Shown piece after piece: positions 51,867 to 60,496 of a stretch of DNA of 64,000 nt. The stretch spans positions 620,001-684,000 of the forward strand of contig NZ_CP127161.1 in NCBI RefSeq assembly GCF_030263895.1, in the 5' to 3' direction. Made by a program: the position numbers and the translations under genes. Numbering within the stretch: the stretch's first letter is position 1; the number at the start of each line of letters is the position of its first letter. The DNA is from Proteiniborus sp. MB09-C3 (GTDB lineage Bacteria; Bacillota; Clostridia; Tissierellales; Proteiniboraceae). The notes beneath the pieces were generated by a model that did not search any database, was not told the origin of the DNA, and saw only the letters and a program-made list of their open reading frames with translations.

Positions 51867-52484
51867 ATGGATAAAAGCATGGAATTTGAGATAATAAGAA
51901 ACTTTAAGTCTAGAAATATAGAGGTTGCTTTTTTTGAAACATTAGAAGAGGCTAAGGATAGAATAATTGATATTATACCCATAGATTGTTCAGTTGGTAT
52001 AGGAAATTCAAAAACTTTAAAAGAAATGAACATCTCAAAACTATTAAGTGAAAGAGGGAATATCGTACTTGACAAAACATTGACTGAAAGCAAGGCAGAG
52101 AGTGAGCTGATAAAGAAGAAATCATTATTATCTGATTGGTATATAACAGGCACAAATGCAATTTCAAAAGAAGGACATGTAGTAAATATTGATCATAGTG
52201 GAAACAGGGTAGCAGCAATGATATATGGACCAGATAAAGTCATAATTGTTGTTGGAAAAAACAAGATTTGTGACACCTTAGACGAGGCAATGCAAAGAGT
52301 TAGAAATATATCAGTTCCACTAAATGCAAAAAGAGCTGGATATAATCCACCATGTTTAAAACTAAATAAATGCGTAGATTGTAAAACAGATGAAAGAGTT
52401 TGTTATAATTTAGTTATTATAGAAGGTCAGTTCATAAAAGACAGAATGAAACTTTTTATCATAAATGAAGAATTAGGTTTTTAA
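51867..52484 (+). CDS. LUD-domain protein (LutC/YkgG-like)
   Basis: The 205-residue product has the LUD domain: EVAFFETLEEAKDRIIDIIPIDCSVGIGNSKTLKEM, WYITGTNAISKEGHVVNIDHSGNRVAAMIYGPDKVIIVVGKNKI. A C-terminal cysteine cluster (CVDCKTDERVCYNLVII) is a feature of the stand-alone LUD group. Related LutB/LutC proteins work in lactate oxidation; stand-alone forms have no assigned role. ATG 51867 is chosen after GGGGTGAGAG. Confidence 0.88.
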   Translation: MDKSMEFEIIRNFKSRNIEVAFFETLEEAKDRIIDIIPIDCSVGIGNSKTLKEMNISKLLSERGNIVLDKTLTESKAESELIKKKSLLSDWYITGTNAISKEGHVVNIDHSGNRVAAMIYGPDKVIIVVGKNKICDTLDEAMQRVRNISVPLNAKRAGYNPPCLKLNKCVDCKTDERVCYNLVIIEGQFIKDRMKLFIINEELGF

Positions 52485-52487
52485 TGT

Positions 52488-52619
52488 TTTGTTTTAGATG
52501 TTGGTGGTGGAGAAGGGATTATTGCATAACCTTTGGGTAAAAGGATGGCAGCAATTGAGCCTAGAGGTGATGAGCTTGAAGAGGCAAAAGAGTTTTAGTT
52601 TAGAACATCACGCACTACA
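52488..52619 (+). pseudogene. Relic of a SAM-dependent methyltransferase
   Basis: FVLDVGGGEGIIA-stop-PLGKRMAAIEPRGDELEEAKEF-stop: motif I and the motif II region of a class I methyltransferase with in-frame stops and no remaining C-terminal half. Confidence 0.65.
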
Positions 52620-52718
52620 TTCCTCCGTCATGAGTAAGGCTGAGGGTTGTGTTGTAGTTCAGAGCATTAGTAATGGCAAGGCTTTATACAACAATAATCA
52701 AAATTTATGGGGGAAAAT

Positions 52719-53511
52719 ATGAAGAATATAATTGATAAAGTAAAGGAGTTCCAATATACTTCTCTAGAATATGCTGACTCTGATGATATATCTAATTCAA
52801 CAATATGTATCAATAATAATGAGAGTCTATTTCTTTATTCTAAGGTAGATGAAAAAGCAACCATAGATTGGGCAACAAATTCAAAGGAAAGCTTTTTTGA
52901 TGGATTAAAAAAGACTGTATATCTAATTTTTCAGGATCAAACTATCAAAAAAGTATATATAGAATTTGTTCCCGAACATTATATTTCCGAAATGGAAGAC
53001 ATGGGATTTATAATTACTAGTGAATGGGTAGATTTTTGGAATAATAAATTAGAAGATATATGTTTAGAGCAACCAGATTCATTGATTATTAGAAATATAA
53101 AGGAGAATGAATATAAAATAGCCTCCGGCCTGCAAGGATTATTCTAGGGGATTTAAAGGAGAAACTTCTGAATGGATGAAAGAATGGAATGAATCTGAGG
53201 ATTCACATATATTTGTAGCAGAGGTGGATAATGAGGTTATAGGCATATGTTGTATTAGCTTATATGGTTTTGATAGCGAAAAAGGTATAGTCTTATGGAT
53301 GAGAGAAGTAGCAGTTAAGCCTAGGTATCATTCACAAAAAATTGGACTGAATTTAGTAGCATTTGCAATTAATTGGGGAAAGAGAAATGGTGCAGTGAGA
53401 AGCTTCTTAGCATGCGATGCGGACAATGTAAAAGCTATTAAATTATATGAAGGGCTAGGATACGAAAGAAAAACAAAGCGTGGTCAAATTAATATGGAAA
53501 AGATGCTATAA
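52719..53511 (+). pseudogene. GNAT acetyltransferase with one frameshift
   Basis: The first frame begins MKNIIDKVKEFQYTSLEYADSDDIS after GGGGGAA and runs to a stop at 53147. The homologous reading passes into another frame at a GGCC run near 53125 (DYSRGFKGETSEWMKEWNESE), then EVAVKPRYHSQKIGLNLV with the acetyl-CoA loop, and ends at 53511. Both halves are otherwise well preserved, so the break is recent or a sequence error. Confidence 0.8.
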
Positions 53512-53608
53512 AGATATTTCCTAAGGACATATTTCAGGAATGGAGCGGACATGAGAGTACTATGAAGAATCAATTGATTTTAAAAGACCAATACAAGGAG
53601 TGATAAGA

Positions 53609-54589
53609 TTGTATGTAGAAAGTGAGATAAAAGTATTTGCAGGAAGTACAGGTAAAGAGTTTGCCGAGAATGTCTGCAATTATTTAGGCTCAGAGTTAGG
53701 AAAATCAAAGGCTATTACATTTAGTGAGGGTAATACTTATGTAAAAGTTGAAGAAACTGTTAGAAATAAAGATGTATATTTAGTACAATCTATTGGACTC
53801 CGTCCCAATGAGGAATTTACTGAAATATTGTTTTGGATGGATGCTTTTAAAAGAGCAAGTGCACATTCTGTAACAGTTGTTATGCCATATTTTTCGTATG
53901 CTAAAGGAGATAAAAAAGATGAGCCAAGGGTATCAATAAGAGGGAGAGTATGTGCAGAATGTATTGAATTGGCTGGAGCAGATAGAGTTGTCACAATGGA
54001 TTTACACAGTCCACAGATTCAGGGCTTTTTTAAGAAGCCAGTGGATCATTTACTTGCTCTGCCTATATTATGTGAATACATAAAATCCTTGAAAATCGAA
54101 GATTTAGTAGTTGTATCACCAGATTCAGGCTTTGCGAAAGAAGCTAGAAAATATGCAAAATATTTAAAATTACCAGTTGCAATTGGCGATAAGGAACGAG
54201 AAGGACATGACGAAAACGCTAAAGTAATTGATATTATCGGCAATGTGGAAGGTAAGAATGCATTAATTGTAGATGATTTCACTATTTCTGGAGGTACGTT
54301 AATTAATTTAGCCGATGAATTGAAAAAACGTGGAGTAAAGAAAATTTTTGCATGCTTATCTCATGTATTATTAAATGAAAGAGGAGTTGCAAATCTTGAA
54401 AATAGTCAAATAGAAAAGCTTATTTCAACTGATTCAGTATGTAATCCCTATCTGTTAAACAGCAGAAAAATCAAAATTATTTCAGTTGCGCCATTATTTG
54501 CAGAAGCAATTAGAAGGATACATAGACAGGAGTCAGTTAGTCCATTATTTGATGAAGTACCAATTGGAGTAATTCAAACAGAAGATTAG
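53609..54589 (+). CDS. Ribose-phosphate pyrophosphokinase (PRPP synthetase) family
   Basis: Makes PRPP from ribose-5-phosphate and ATP, or is a paralogue. The 326-residue product has VYLVQSIG with YFSYAKGDKKDEPRVSIRGRV (ATP flexible loop), VVTMDLHSPQIQGFF, and the PRPP loop ALIVDDFTISGGTL. It differs from housekeeping Prs in several positions (YAKGDKKD for YARQDRK), so it may be a second, specialised copy. The TTG at 53609 follows AAGGAG by 9 bases; a GTG at 53600 abuts the ribosome site. Of the genes counted in the array, it is the last. Confidence 0.88.
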   Translation: MYVESEIKVFAGSTGKEFAENVCNYLGSELGKSKAITFSEGNTYVKVEETVRNKDVYLVQSIGLRPNEEFTEILFWMDAFKRASAHSVTVVMPYFSYAKGDKKDEPRVSIRGRVCAECIELAGADRVVTMDLHSPQIQGFFKKPVDHLLALPILCEYIKSLKIEDLVVVSPDSGFAKEARKYAKYLKLPVAIGDKEREGHDENAKVIDIIGNVEGKNALIVDDFTISGGTLINLADELKKRGVKKIFACLSHVLLNERGVANLENSQIEKLISTDSVCNPYLLNSRKIKIISVAPLFAEAIRRIHRQESVSPLFDEVPIGVIQTED

Positions 54590-54619
54590 CATAAAGGTGC
54601 ATGATGTTCAATCCTTAGA

Positions 54620-54646
54620 GCAATATGTGCCGTACCCTCATATTGC
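54620..54646. repeat. Spacer hairpin, right edge of the array
   Basis: GCAATATG (54620-54627) pairs perfectly with CATATTGC (54639-54646). AATCCTTAGAGCAATATGTGCCGTACCC around it resembles the AATCCTAGAACATTGTGCACCACATCCC start of the spacer repeat. Confidence 0.55.
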
Positions 54647-54700
54647 AGTTTCAGAAACTAAAAATTAGGATGTCAAAGTACTTATGAAAGGAGCAAGGTT

Positions 54701-55405
54701 ATGGGTAAAAAAATAATTATGATATTCATAGTATTAGGCCTTTTAACTATAACTGCCTGTGATAGAAATGCTTATAAAAAAGATGATAACAAAAAGGAAG
54801 TAGAAAATGAAATAAATAAACAAAATGAAGATGAAGCAAAATCTAGTAACGATGATAAAATCGATGGGGATCATGAAGGTAAAAATCCTGATGCTGATGA
54901 GGATGACAATGAGACAAGCGGGGATGTTACGCTTATAACACATGAAAACAATCCATTATTAGAATTGGCACTTCAAGGGAAAGTAGATGGTATTGATTTT
55001 GGAATAGGAGCATCTACTGATAAAATTATTGAAGAATGGGGACTTCCAGATGAATATGATTACTTTTTGGGAGGGCTGTATTTCAGATATGATGACAAAA
55101 ATATTTTGTTTTTAACTGATGCTGAAAAAGATGATGAAGAAATAATACATGGAGAAGTAAAATGTATAGGGATTTTTGAAGAAAATAAAGAAGTCTTTAA
55201 CGTAAAAATCGGCATGACTTTCGATGAAATCATATCAATATTAGGAGAGCCAACATATGTAAATACATTTGAACAAAATGAAGAGTCTGAGCTTTTGGCA
55301 GGGAGTTGGACTATTGTGTATGATACAGGAGAGTATGAGATTGTATTTGCTTCAAATGCAGAAAAAGGACCAGTAGATGTAGTTTATTTTTGGGGAAAGA
55401 ACTGA
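54701..55405 (+). CDS. DUF4309 (YjgB-like) lipoprotein
   Basis: The 234-residue product has a lipoprotein signal peptide ending in the lipobox LTITAC (Cys20), then a very acidic, lysine- and aspartate-rich linker (about 22-75), and a DUF4309 domain with two similar halves (KVDGIDFGIGASTDKIIEEWGLPDEYDY, and VFNVKIGMTFDEIISILGEPTYVN). It is anchored to the outside of the membrane; the function is not established. AAAGGAG lies upstream of the ATG. Confidence 0.88.
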   Translation: MGKKIIMIFIVLGLLTITACDRNAYKKDDNKKEVENEINKQNEDEAKSSNDDKIDGDHEGKNPDADEDDNETSGDVTLITHENNPLLELALQGKVDGIDFGIGASTDKIIEEWGLPDEYDYFLGGLYFRYDDKNILFLTDAEKDDEEIIHGEVKCIGIFEENKEVFNVKIGMTFDEIISILGEPTYVNTFEQNEESELLAGSWTIVYDTGEYEIVFASNAEKGPVDVVYFWGKN

Positions 55406-55554
55406 TTAGTGAGCTCAGCTTTTACAGGAAAATATGCTGAAATGTATTTATATAATCAGCAATTATATAAGAGATAAGATTATGAGGGGGTGAAAAAGGA
55501 TTTCTAGAGAAGATTTTTCTCTTAAAAATTACTGGAAAAGGGGGAAGAAATATA

Positions 55555-58473
55555 ATGTTTGAAGTTAACAAAATTTATAATGGATTTAAACTAATCCAAG
55601 AGAGTAAGATTGACGAGTTACAATCAGTAGGGAGACTGTTTTATCATGAAAAGTCAGGAGCAAGACTTCTTCATTTAGAAAATGAAGATGATAACAAGGT
55701 GTTTTCAATTGGCTTTAGGACACCACCAACAGACGATACAGGGGTTCCACACATTTTAGAGCACTGTGTATTGGCTGGCTCTAGAAAATACACTACGAAG
55801 GAACCATTTATGGATATGGTAAAAGGCTCATTGCAAACCTTTATCAATGCCATGACCTTTAGTGATAAAACCGTATATCCTGTTGCCAGCAGAAATGAAA
55901 AGGACTTTTATAATTTGATGGATGTGTATCTAGATGCAGTATTTTATCCCCAAATTTATGAATTACCGGAGATTTTTATGCAAGAGGGCTGGCATCATGA
56001 AATATTTAATAAGGAAGACAATATTACCTACAAGGGTGTAGTTTATAATGAGATGAAGGGAGCATACTCAACTCCAGAGACTATATTAATGGAGGCTGTT
56101 TCACGTTCCTTATTCCCAGATACATGCTATAGATATTCTTCAGGTGGAGATCCAGATGCTATACCAGATTTGACTCATGAATCCTTTTTAAATTTTCATA
56201 GCAAATTATATCATCCATCTAATAGCTATATATTCCTTTATGGTGATGGAGATATAGAAAAACAACTTGCTTATATTGATGAAAATTATTTATCAAATTT
56301 TGATAAAATAGAAGTGAATTCCCATATTAAAAGACAGGAACCATTTGCTTCAAAAAGAGAGCTAACTAATTATTACAATATTTCATCAGATGACAATCCT
56401 GAGAATAAGACATATTTAAGCATGAATTTTGTATTGGGAGACAATTCTGATTTAGAATCTTATTTAATGAATGATATTATTTCAAAAATATTAATAGATT
56501 CTCAAGCAGCACCTTTAAAGAAGGCTCTAATAGATGCTGGAATAGGTGAAGATATATTTGTAGCTTCCGCAGGTGGCTTACAGTACGGAATGGGCATAGT
56601 TGCCAAAAATACTTCCATAGATAAAAAAGAAGAATTTGAAGATGTTATATTTAAGACATTGAATAAACTAGTTGAAGAAGGTATAGATAAGGAGCTAATA
56701 GAAGCTTCGATTAATGTAGTAGAGTATGATTTAAGAGAAGCATCAGGTTTTGCGACAAAGGGAATAATGTACAAGATTAGAGCTATGGATAGCTGGTTAT
56801 ATGATGGCAATCCAATTGAACATCTAAAATATGATGAAACAATTAAGAAATTAAGAGAAAATATTCAAAGCGATTATTTTGAAGAATATATTAAAGAAAA
56901 GTTTATAAATAATAATCATAGTTCTTTAGTTATTATTGAACCTAAAAAAGGTTTGGCCGAGGAAAAGGAAAAAACTCTTCAGGAAAAACTAAATGGGTTT
57001 AAAAATTCCCTAAGTGAAAAGGAGTTAGAGAAGCTAATAGGAGATAATGTAAACCTTAGAAATATGCAATTATCTGACGACACAGAGGAAGCAAAGGCTA
57101 CAATACCAAAGCTTGCCATATCAGATGTTAATCCAAAGGCTGAGGTTATTCCTCAAGAAGTAATAAGAGATGATGAGTTCACCATATTGTTTCATGATAT
57201 ATTTACAAGTAAAATAGCATATCTGGATTTATATTTTGATAGCTCTATAATTGAGGAGAAATATATTCCGTATATGAACTTATTAGCTGAATTATTAGGT
57301 AAAATGGATACAAAATATAAATCCTATGGAGAATTATCGAATAGTATTTATGTAAGTACAGGAGGAATTAAATTTAATACAGAGGCATTAATAAAAGAAG
57401 ATAATATTCAGGAGTTCATACCTAAGTTTATTGTCAGCGGTAAGGCTATTGGAGATAATATAACTACGCTAATCAGCTTAATGGCTGAACTAATTTTAGA
57501 TACAAAGCTGGAAGACCACAATAGAATTAAGGAATTGCTGCTACAAATAAAATCAAGGATGGAAATGAATATTTTCAGAAGAGGTAATTCAGTTGCAACA
57601 AGTAGAGTGGGTTCATATTTTTCTGCACCTTGGAGATATGTTGAAAAGCTAAAAGGATTAGATTTCTTCTGGTTTATATCAGATTTAGCTGAGAACTTTG
57701 ATAATAAAAAAGATGAAATAGTTACAAATTTAAATTATGTATATAATAAGATATTTAACCTAAACAATTTAATTGTAAGCTTTACGGGTGACAATGATGA
57801 TTTGACTACTGTAAGGGATAATCTAGATATCATAACTGAAAGATTAAATAAAGATATATTTACTCAAGAAAAATATAGCTTTAGTGAAGAAAAATTAAAT
57901 GAAGGTATTTTATCTAATTCCAATGTTCAATATGTAGCTAAGGGATATGACTTCAAAAAACTAGGCTATGAATATCACGGCAGTATGAGAGTTCTAGAAA
58001 CCATATTAAATGGAGATTATCTGCACAACAGAGTTAGAGCACAGGGTGGAGCCTATGGAGTTGGTATTTCTCTAGAAAGGGCAGGACATCTAACAGTATA
58101 CTCCTATAGAGATCCTAACCTTAAAGAAACACTGTCCGTATATGATAACATGGCAGATTATATAAGTAAATTAGAATTAAATGACACTGAGCTTACACAA
58201 TTTATTATAGGTGCAATAGCACGTTTAGAACCAGCAATGACTCCTTACAGAAAGGGTCAAATTCAAGCTAATAGATATATAATCAATATAACCATGGAGG
58301 ATATCCAAGAAATAAGGAATGAAGTATTATCTACAAATATTGAAAGAATAAAATCCTTCGTGCCATTGTTAAATGATACAATGAAAGAAGAGTATATATG
58401 CGTATTGGGTAATGAAAATAAGATAAAAGAAAATGAAAGGGTATTTAATAATTTTGTTAAATTGATGAAGTAA
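55555..58473 (+). CDS. M16C metallopeptidase, presequence-protease type
   Basis: Zinc protease that encloses and degrades short peptides. The 972-residue product is full length for PreP-like proteins. The inverted zinc motif HILEH is at residues 66-70 with the third ligand Glu166 in VYNEMKGAYS. PFMDMVKGSLQTFINAMTFSDKT follows the motif as in the family. The catalytic pair RY...YGVGISLERAGHL is in the second half, as in M16 domain 4. No signal peptide is visible, so it acts in the cytoplasm. GGGGGAAG lies 7 bases upstream of the ATG, and a terminator follows. Confidence 0.95.
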   Translation: MFEVNKIYNGFKLIQESKIDELQSVGRLFYHEKSGARLLHLENEDDNKVFSIGFRTPPTDDTGVPHILEHCVLAGSRKYTTKEPFMDMVKGSLQTFINAMTFSDKTVYPVASRNEKDFYNLMDVYLDAVFYPQIYELPEIFMQEGWHHEIFNKEDNITYKGVVYNEMKGAYSTPETILMEAVSRSLFPDTCYRYSSGGDPDAIPDLTHESFLNFHSKLYHPSNSYIFLYGDGDIEKQLAYIDENYLSNFDKIEVNSHIKRQEPFASKRELTNYYNISSDDNPENKTYLSMNFVLGDNSDLESYLMNDIISKILIDSQAAPLKKALIDAGIGEDIFVASAGGLQYGMGIVAKNTSIDKKEEFEDVIFKTLNKLVEEGIDKELIEASINVVEYDLREASGFATKGIMYKIRAMDSWLYDGNPIEHLKYDETIKKLRENIQSDYFEEYIKEKFINNNHSSLVIIEPKKGLAEEKEKTLQEKLNGFKNSLSEKELEKLIGDNVNLRNMQLSDDTEEAKATIPKLAISDVNPKAEVIPQEVIRDDEFTILFHDIFTSKIAYLDLYFDSSIIEEKYIPYMNLLAELLGKMDTKYKSYGELSNSIYVSTGGIKFNTEALIKEDNIQEFIPKFIVSGKAIGDNITTLISLMAELILDTKLEDHNRIKELLLQIKSRMEMNIFRRGNSVATSRVGSYFSAPWRYVEKLKGLDFFWFISDLAENFDNKKDEIVTNLNYVYNKIFNLNNLIVSFTGDNDDLTTVRDNLDIITERLNKDIFTQEKYSFSEEKLNEGILSNSNVQYVAKGYDFKKLGYEYHGSMRVLETILNGDYLHNRVRAQGGAYGVGISLERAGHLTVYSYRDPNLKETLSVYDNMADYISKLELNDTELTQFIIGAIARLEPAMTPYRKGQIQANRYIINITMEDIQEIRNEVLSTNIERIKSFVPLLNDTMKEEYICVLGNENKIKENERVFNNFVKLMK

Positions 58474-58480
58474 AATAATG

Positions 58481-58511
58481 GACCTGATTTGAATATAAAT
58501 CAGGTCTTTTA
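58481..58511 (+). terminator. Intrinsic terminator after the protease
   Basis: GACCTGATTT-GAATAT-AAATCAGGTC, a perfect 10-bp stem, followed by TTTT. Confidence 0.85.
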
Positions 58512-58602
58512 TGGTATTACACTTATCACAGATACAAGGTAGTTGAAGGAGAAGCTCTGGTTTGAGGTACAGGAGCTATATTAGAATTATTTGGAGGATT
58601 TA

Positions 58603-59184
58603 ATGAGAAAGCATGTTAAGCAACTATTAATTATTTTATTAGTATTTTTAGATCAAGCTATCAAGCTGACTATTTCTGCTTTTTTCTTGAGCTATAATGT
58701 CCCTATAATAAAAGGTTATATAAGCTTTTTACCAGTTCATAATGATAAGTACTCTTATTTAGGTTCATTGCTTAATTTAAACTTTGGGAAAGCCTTAAAT
58801 TCCATTATAGTTGTCATCAGTATGATTTTGATCTATTATTTATATAAATTTGCAATAGCTAAAAATAAGAGTACAAGATTCGTTAATGCATCTTTTATTT
58901 TCTTTATATCTGGATGTATATGCTCGCTAATAGATAGAGTATTCTGGTCAGGAAGCTTAGATTATATAAGCTTACATGGATTTTTTGTATTTGACTTAAA
59001 GGACGTATTACTTTCTCTTGGGGCTGCTATGATTGTGCTGGAGGTCATAGTATATATCAAGCAGAATCCAAAAAAGACCTTAAAAACTGGAATAAAGGAA
59101 GACATAGCTCTTATTAAAGAATTTATGAATTTTGTTAAGAAGGATATGATGAAGAGAGTAAGGATAAGTAAAAGAGAATTGTAG
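58603..59184 (+). CDS. Signal peptidase II (LspA)-like membrane protein
   Basis: The 193-residue product has four membrane helices and the LspA catalytic layout: FFISGCICSLIDRVFW, then GSLDYISLHGFFVFDLKD with Asp residues in the two expected positions (LDYI and FDLKD). LspA cleaves the signal peptide of lipoproteins after diacylglyceryl addition. It diverges from housekeeping LspA in the first helix (QAIKLTISAFFL) and has an extra C-terminal basic tail (about 160-193). It may therefore be a paralogue with a special substrate. ATG 58603 follows TTGGAGG. Confidence 0.82.
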   Translation: MRKHVKQLLIILLVFLDQAIKLTISAFFLSYNVPIIKGYISFLPVHNDKYSYLGSLLNLNFGKALNSIIVVISMILIYYLYKFAIAKNKSTRFVNASFIFFISGCICSLIDRVFWSGSLDYISLHGFFVFDLKDVLLSLGAAMIVLEVIVYIKQNPKKTLKTGIKEDIALIKEFMNFVKKDMMKRVRISKREL

Positions 59185-59206
59185 AGCATCTTAAGATTCC
59201 TATAAG

Positions 59207-59246
59207 TCCTTGAGGAGATAAAATATCATAACTCAAGGATTTTTTG
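59207..59246 (+). terminator. Intrinsic terminator after the LspA-like gene
   Basis: TCCTTGAG (59207-59214) pairs with CTCAAGGA (59232-59239), followed by TTTTTT. Confidence 0.85.
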
Positions 59247-59409
59247 TTGAAAAAATTCAAATGTAGTATTTAGTAGCAGGTATTTAGGATTTGTTATTGA
59301 ATAATATGGTAAAGTATGTTGTCAATAACAGTATCTAATATATGAAAATTGGAGGCTCTGTTCATTACACATAGTAAGTATTAAAATAGACATCTTAGGA
59401 GGAAAAGCC

Positions 59410-60273
59410 ATGAATGTATTTACCAGAAACATAAAAGATATACAACCTAGCCAACTATATATTAGTAAAACGAAATTATCTAAAGTAGAAGAATATTTGG
59501 ATTCAGTAGATATAGCTGATATTGATCCCCTGCCTATAAAGAAGATTGGGAAAAACATATTTTTTACAGACGGACATACTAGGGCATTTGCATTAATGAA
59601 AAAGGGTATAGAGGAAGTTAAGGTTTATTGGGATGAAGATGATCTTGATTGGCTACAATATCTGATTTGTATTAATTGGTGCAATAAAAAAGAAATTAAG
59701 ACTATTAGAGACCTTAGGGACAGAGTAGTAGATGATGAGGATTATCAAAAATTATGGAATGCTAGATGTGATTCTATGCAAAAAAGAACTATGAATAATT
59801 TAGATTATTATATAGACATTAGAACTATTTCGGAGGGCACAGAAAAAAGTGATATCTGTGAATTAGTGCTAAGAGCTCTACCAACTTGGTTTGGCATAGA
59901 GGAAGCAATAAAAGAATATATTAATGGAGTTAAAGATAAAGCTTTTCTCTCAGCATATATAGGAGATGTACCTGTAGGCTTTTTATCAATAAAAGACCAT
60001 AATGAATTTACTAGTGAAATTTATGTAGTAGGTATTTTAAAAGAACTTCATGGGAGAGGCATGGGAAAAAGGCTTGTAAAAGCTGCTGAAGATATACTAA
60101 TTAATCAAAACAAAAAATTTTTAACCGTAAAAACCCTAGGCAGTTCTCATCCAGACGAAGGCTACAAAAAAACAAGGAAATTTTACAGAGCTGTAGGCTT
60201 TTATCCTCTAGAAGAATTTACTGAAATCTGGGGAAAAGAAAATCCATGTTTATTAATGGTAAAGAACATATAA
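59410..60273 (+). CDS. ParB-like domain fused to a GNAT acetyltransferase
   Basis: The 287-residue product has an N-terminal ParB/sulfiredoxin-fold segment (residues about 1-90: DIQPSQLYISKTKLSKVEEYL, ...DPLPIKKIG, then FFTDGHTRAFALMKKG) and a C-terminal GNAT domain (about 150-287) with VVGILKELHGRGMGKRLVKAAED as the acetyl-CoA loop and YKKTRKFYRAVGFYPLEEF. The join may place a phosphate/nucleotide-binding or protein-binding pocket beside the acetyl transfer site. AGGAGGAAA precedes the ATG. A perfect terminator overlaps the stop. Confidence 0.85.
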   Translation: MNVFTRNIKDIQPSQLYISKTKLSKVEEYLDSVDIADIDPLPIKKIGKNIFFTDGHTRAFALMKKGIEEVKVYWDEDDLDWLQYLICINWCNKKEIKTIRDLRDRVVDDEDYQKLWNARCDSMQKRTMNNLDYYIDIRTISEGTEKSDICELVLRALPTWFGIEEAIKEYINGVKDKAFLSAYIGDVPVGFLSIKDHNEFTSEIYVVGILKELHGRGMGKRLVKAAEDILINQNKKFLTVKTLGSSHPDEGYKKTRKFYRAVGFYPLEEFTEIWGKENPCLLMVKNI

Positions 60274-60298
60274 AGTTCAGTGCCTTTATATGTTCTTT
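60261..60298 (+). terminator. Strong hairpin terminator overlapping the fusion gene's stop
   Basis: AAAGAACATATAAAG (60261-60275) is perfectly inverted in CTTTATATGTTCTTT (60284-60298). The T-rich arm itself supplies the U-tract. Confidence 0.8.
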
Positions 60299-60309
60299 AC
60301 ATTTGTGTT

Positions 60310-60338
60310 TTGACAATTTTATTTTGTAATGGTAAATT
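60310..60338 (+). promoter_or_regulatory. Sigma-A-type promoter before the AraC gene
   Basis: TTGACA (60310-60315) and TAAATT (60333-60338) are 17 bp apart. The iron-box-like palindrome lies just downstream, a position suited to repression. Confidence 0.7.
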
Positions 60339-60352
60339 AATATTATCAAGAA

Positions 60353-60376
60353 GTTAGTTGAAGCTAACTCGCTAAC
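60353..60376 (+). promoter_or_regulatory. GTTAG...CTAAC palindrome (DtxR-box-like)
   Basis: GTTAGTTGAAGCTAAC with a further GCTAAC. It shares its TTAG...CTAA core with the site at 61561, before the ABC genes. A DtxR/IdeR-type iron repressor is the likely reader (inference). Confidence 0.5.
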
Positions 60377-60496
60377 AGAAATATAACTTTCAGGGTCATA
60401 TCGCCCAAATACATGAAGCTTTAATAGTTTCTTATACCAATTTACAGAGAACTATAGTTTTAGACCATAGAAACAGCTTGAGGAGAGTGAGGACAT

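Noticed and set aside
52498-52722. 74-codon forward frame before the frameshifted GNAT
   Set aside because: It is out of frame with the methyltransferase relic (DVGGGEG) in the same DNA and has no ribosome site.
15000-54650. CRISPR array
   Set aside because: The repeated elements are degenerate, hundreds to thousands of bases apart and separated by genes, with no regular spacing or cas genes.
15000-54650. Prophage or conjugative element
   Set aside because: There are no capsid, portal, terminase, relaxase, VirB4/VirD4 or integrase genes in the window. TopB alone is not enough to call one.
54743-54943. Reverse frame opposite the lipoprotein's acidic linker
   Set aside because: It arises from the repetitive Asp/Lys codons read backwards; its hydrophobic translation is an artefact.
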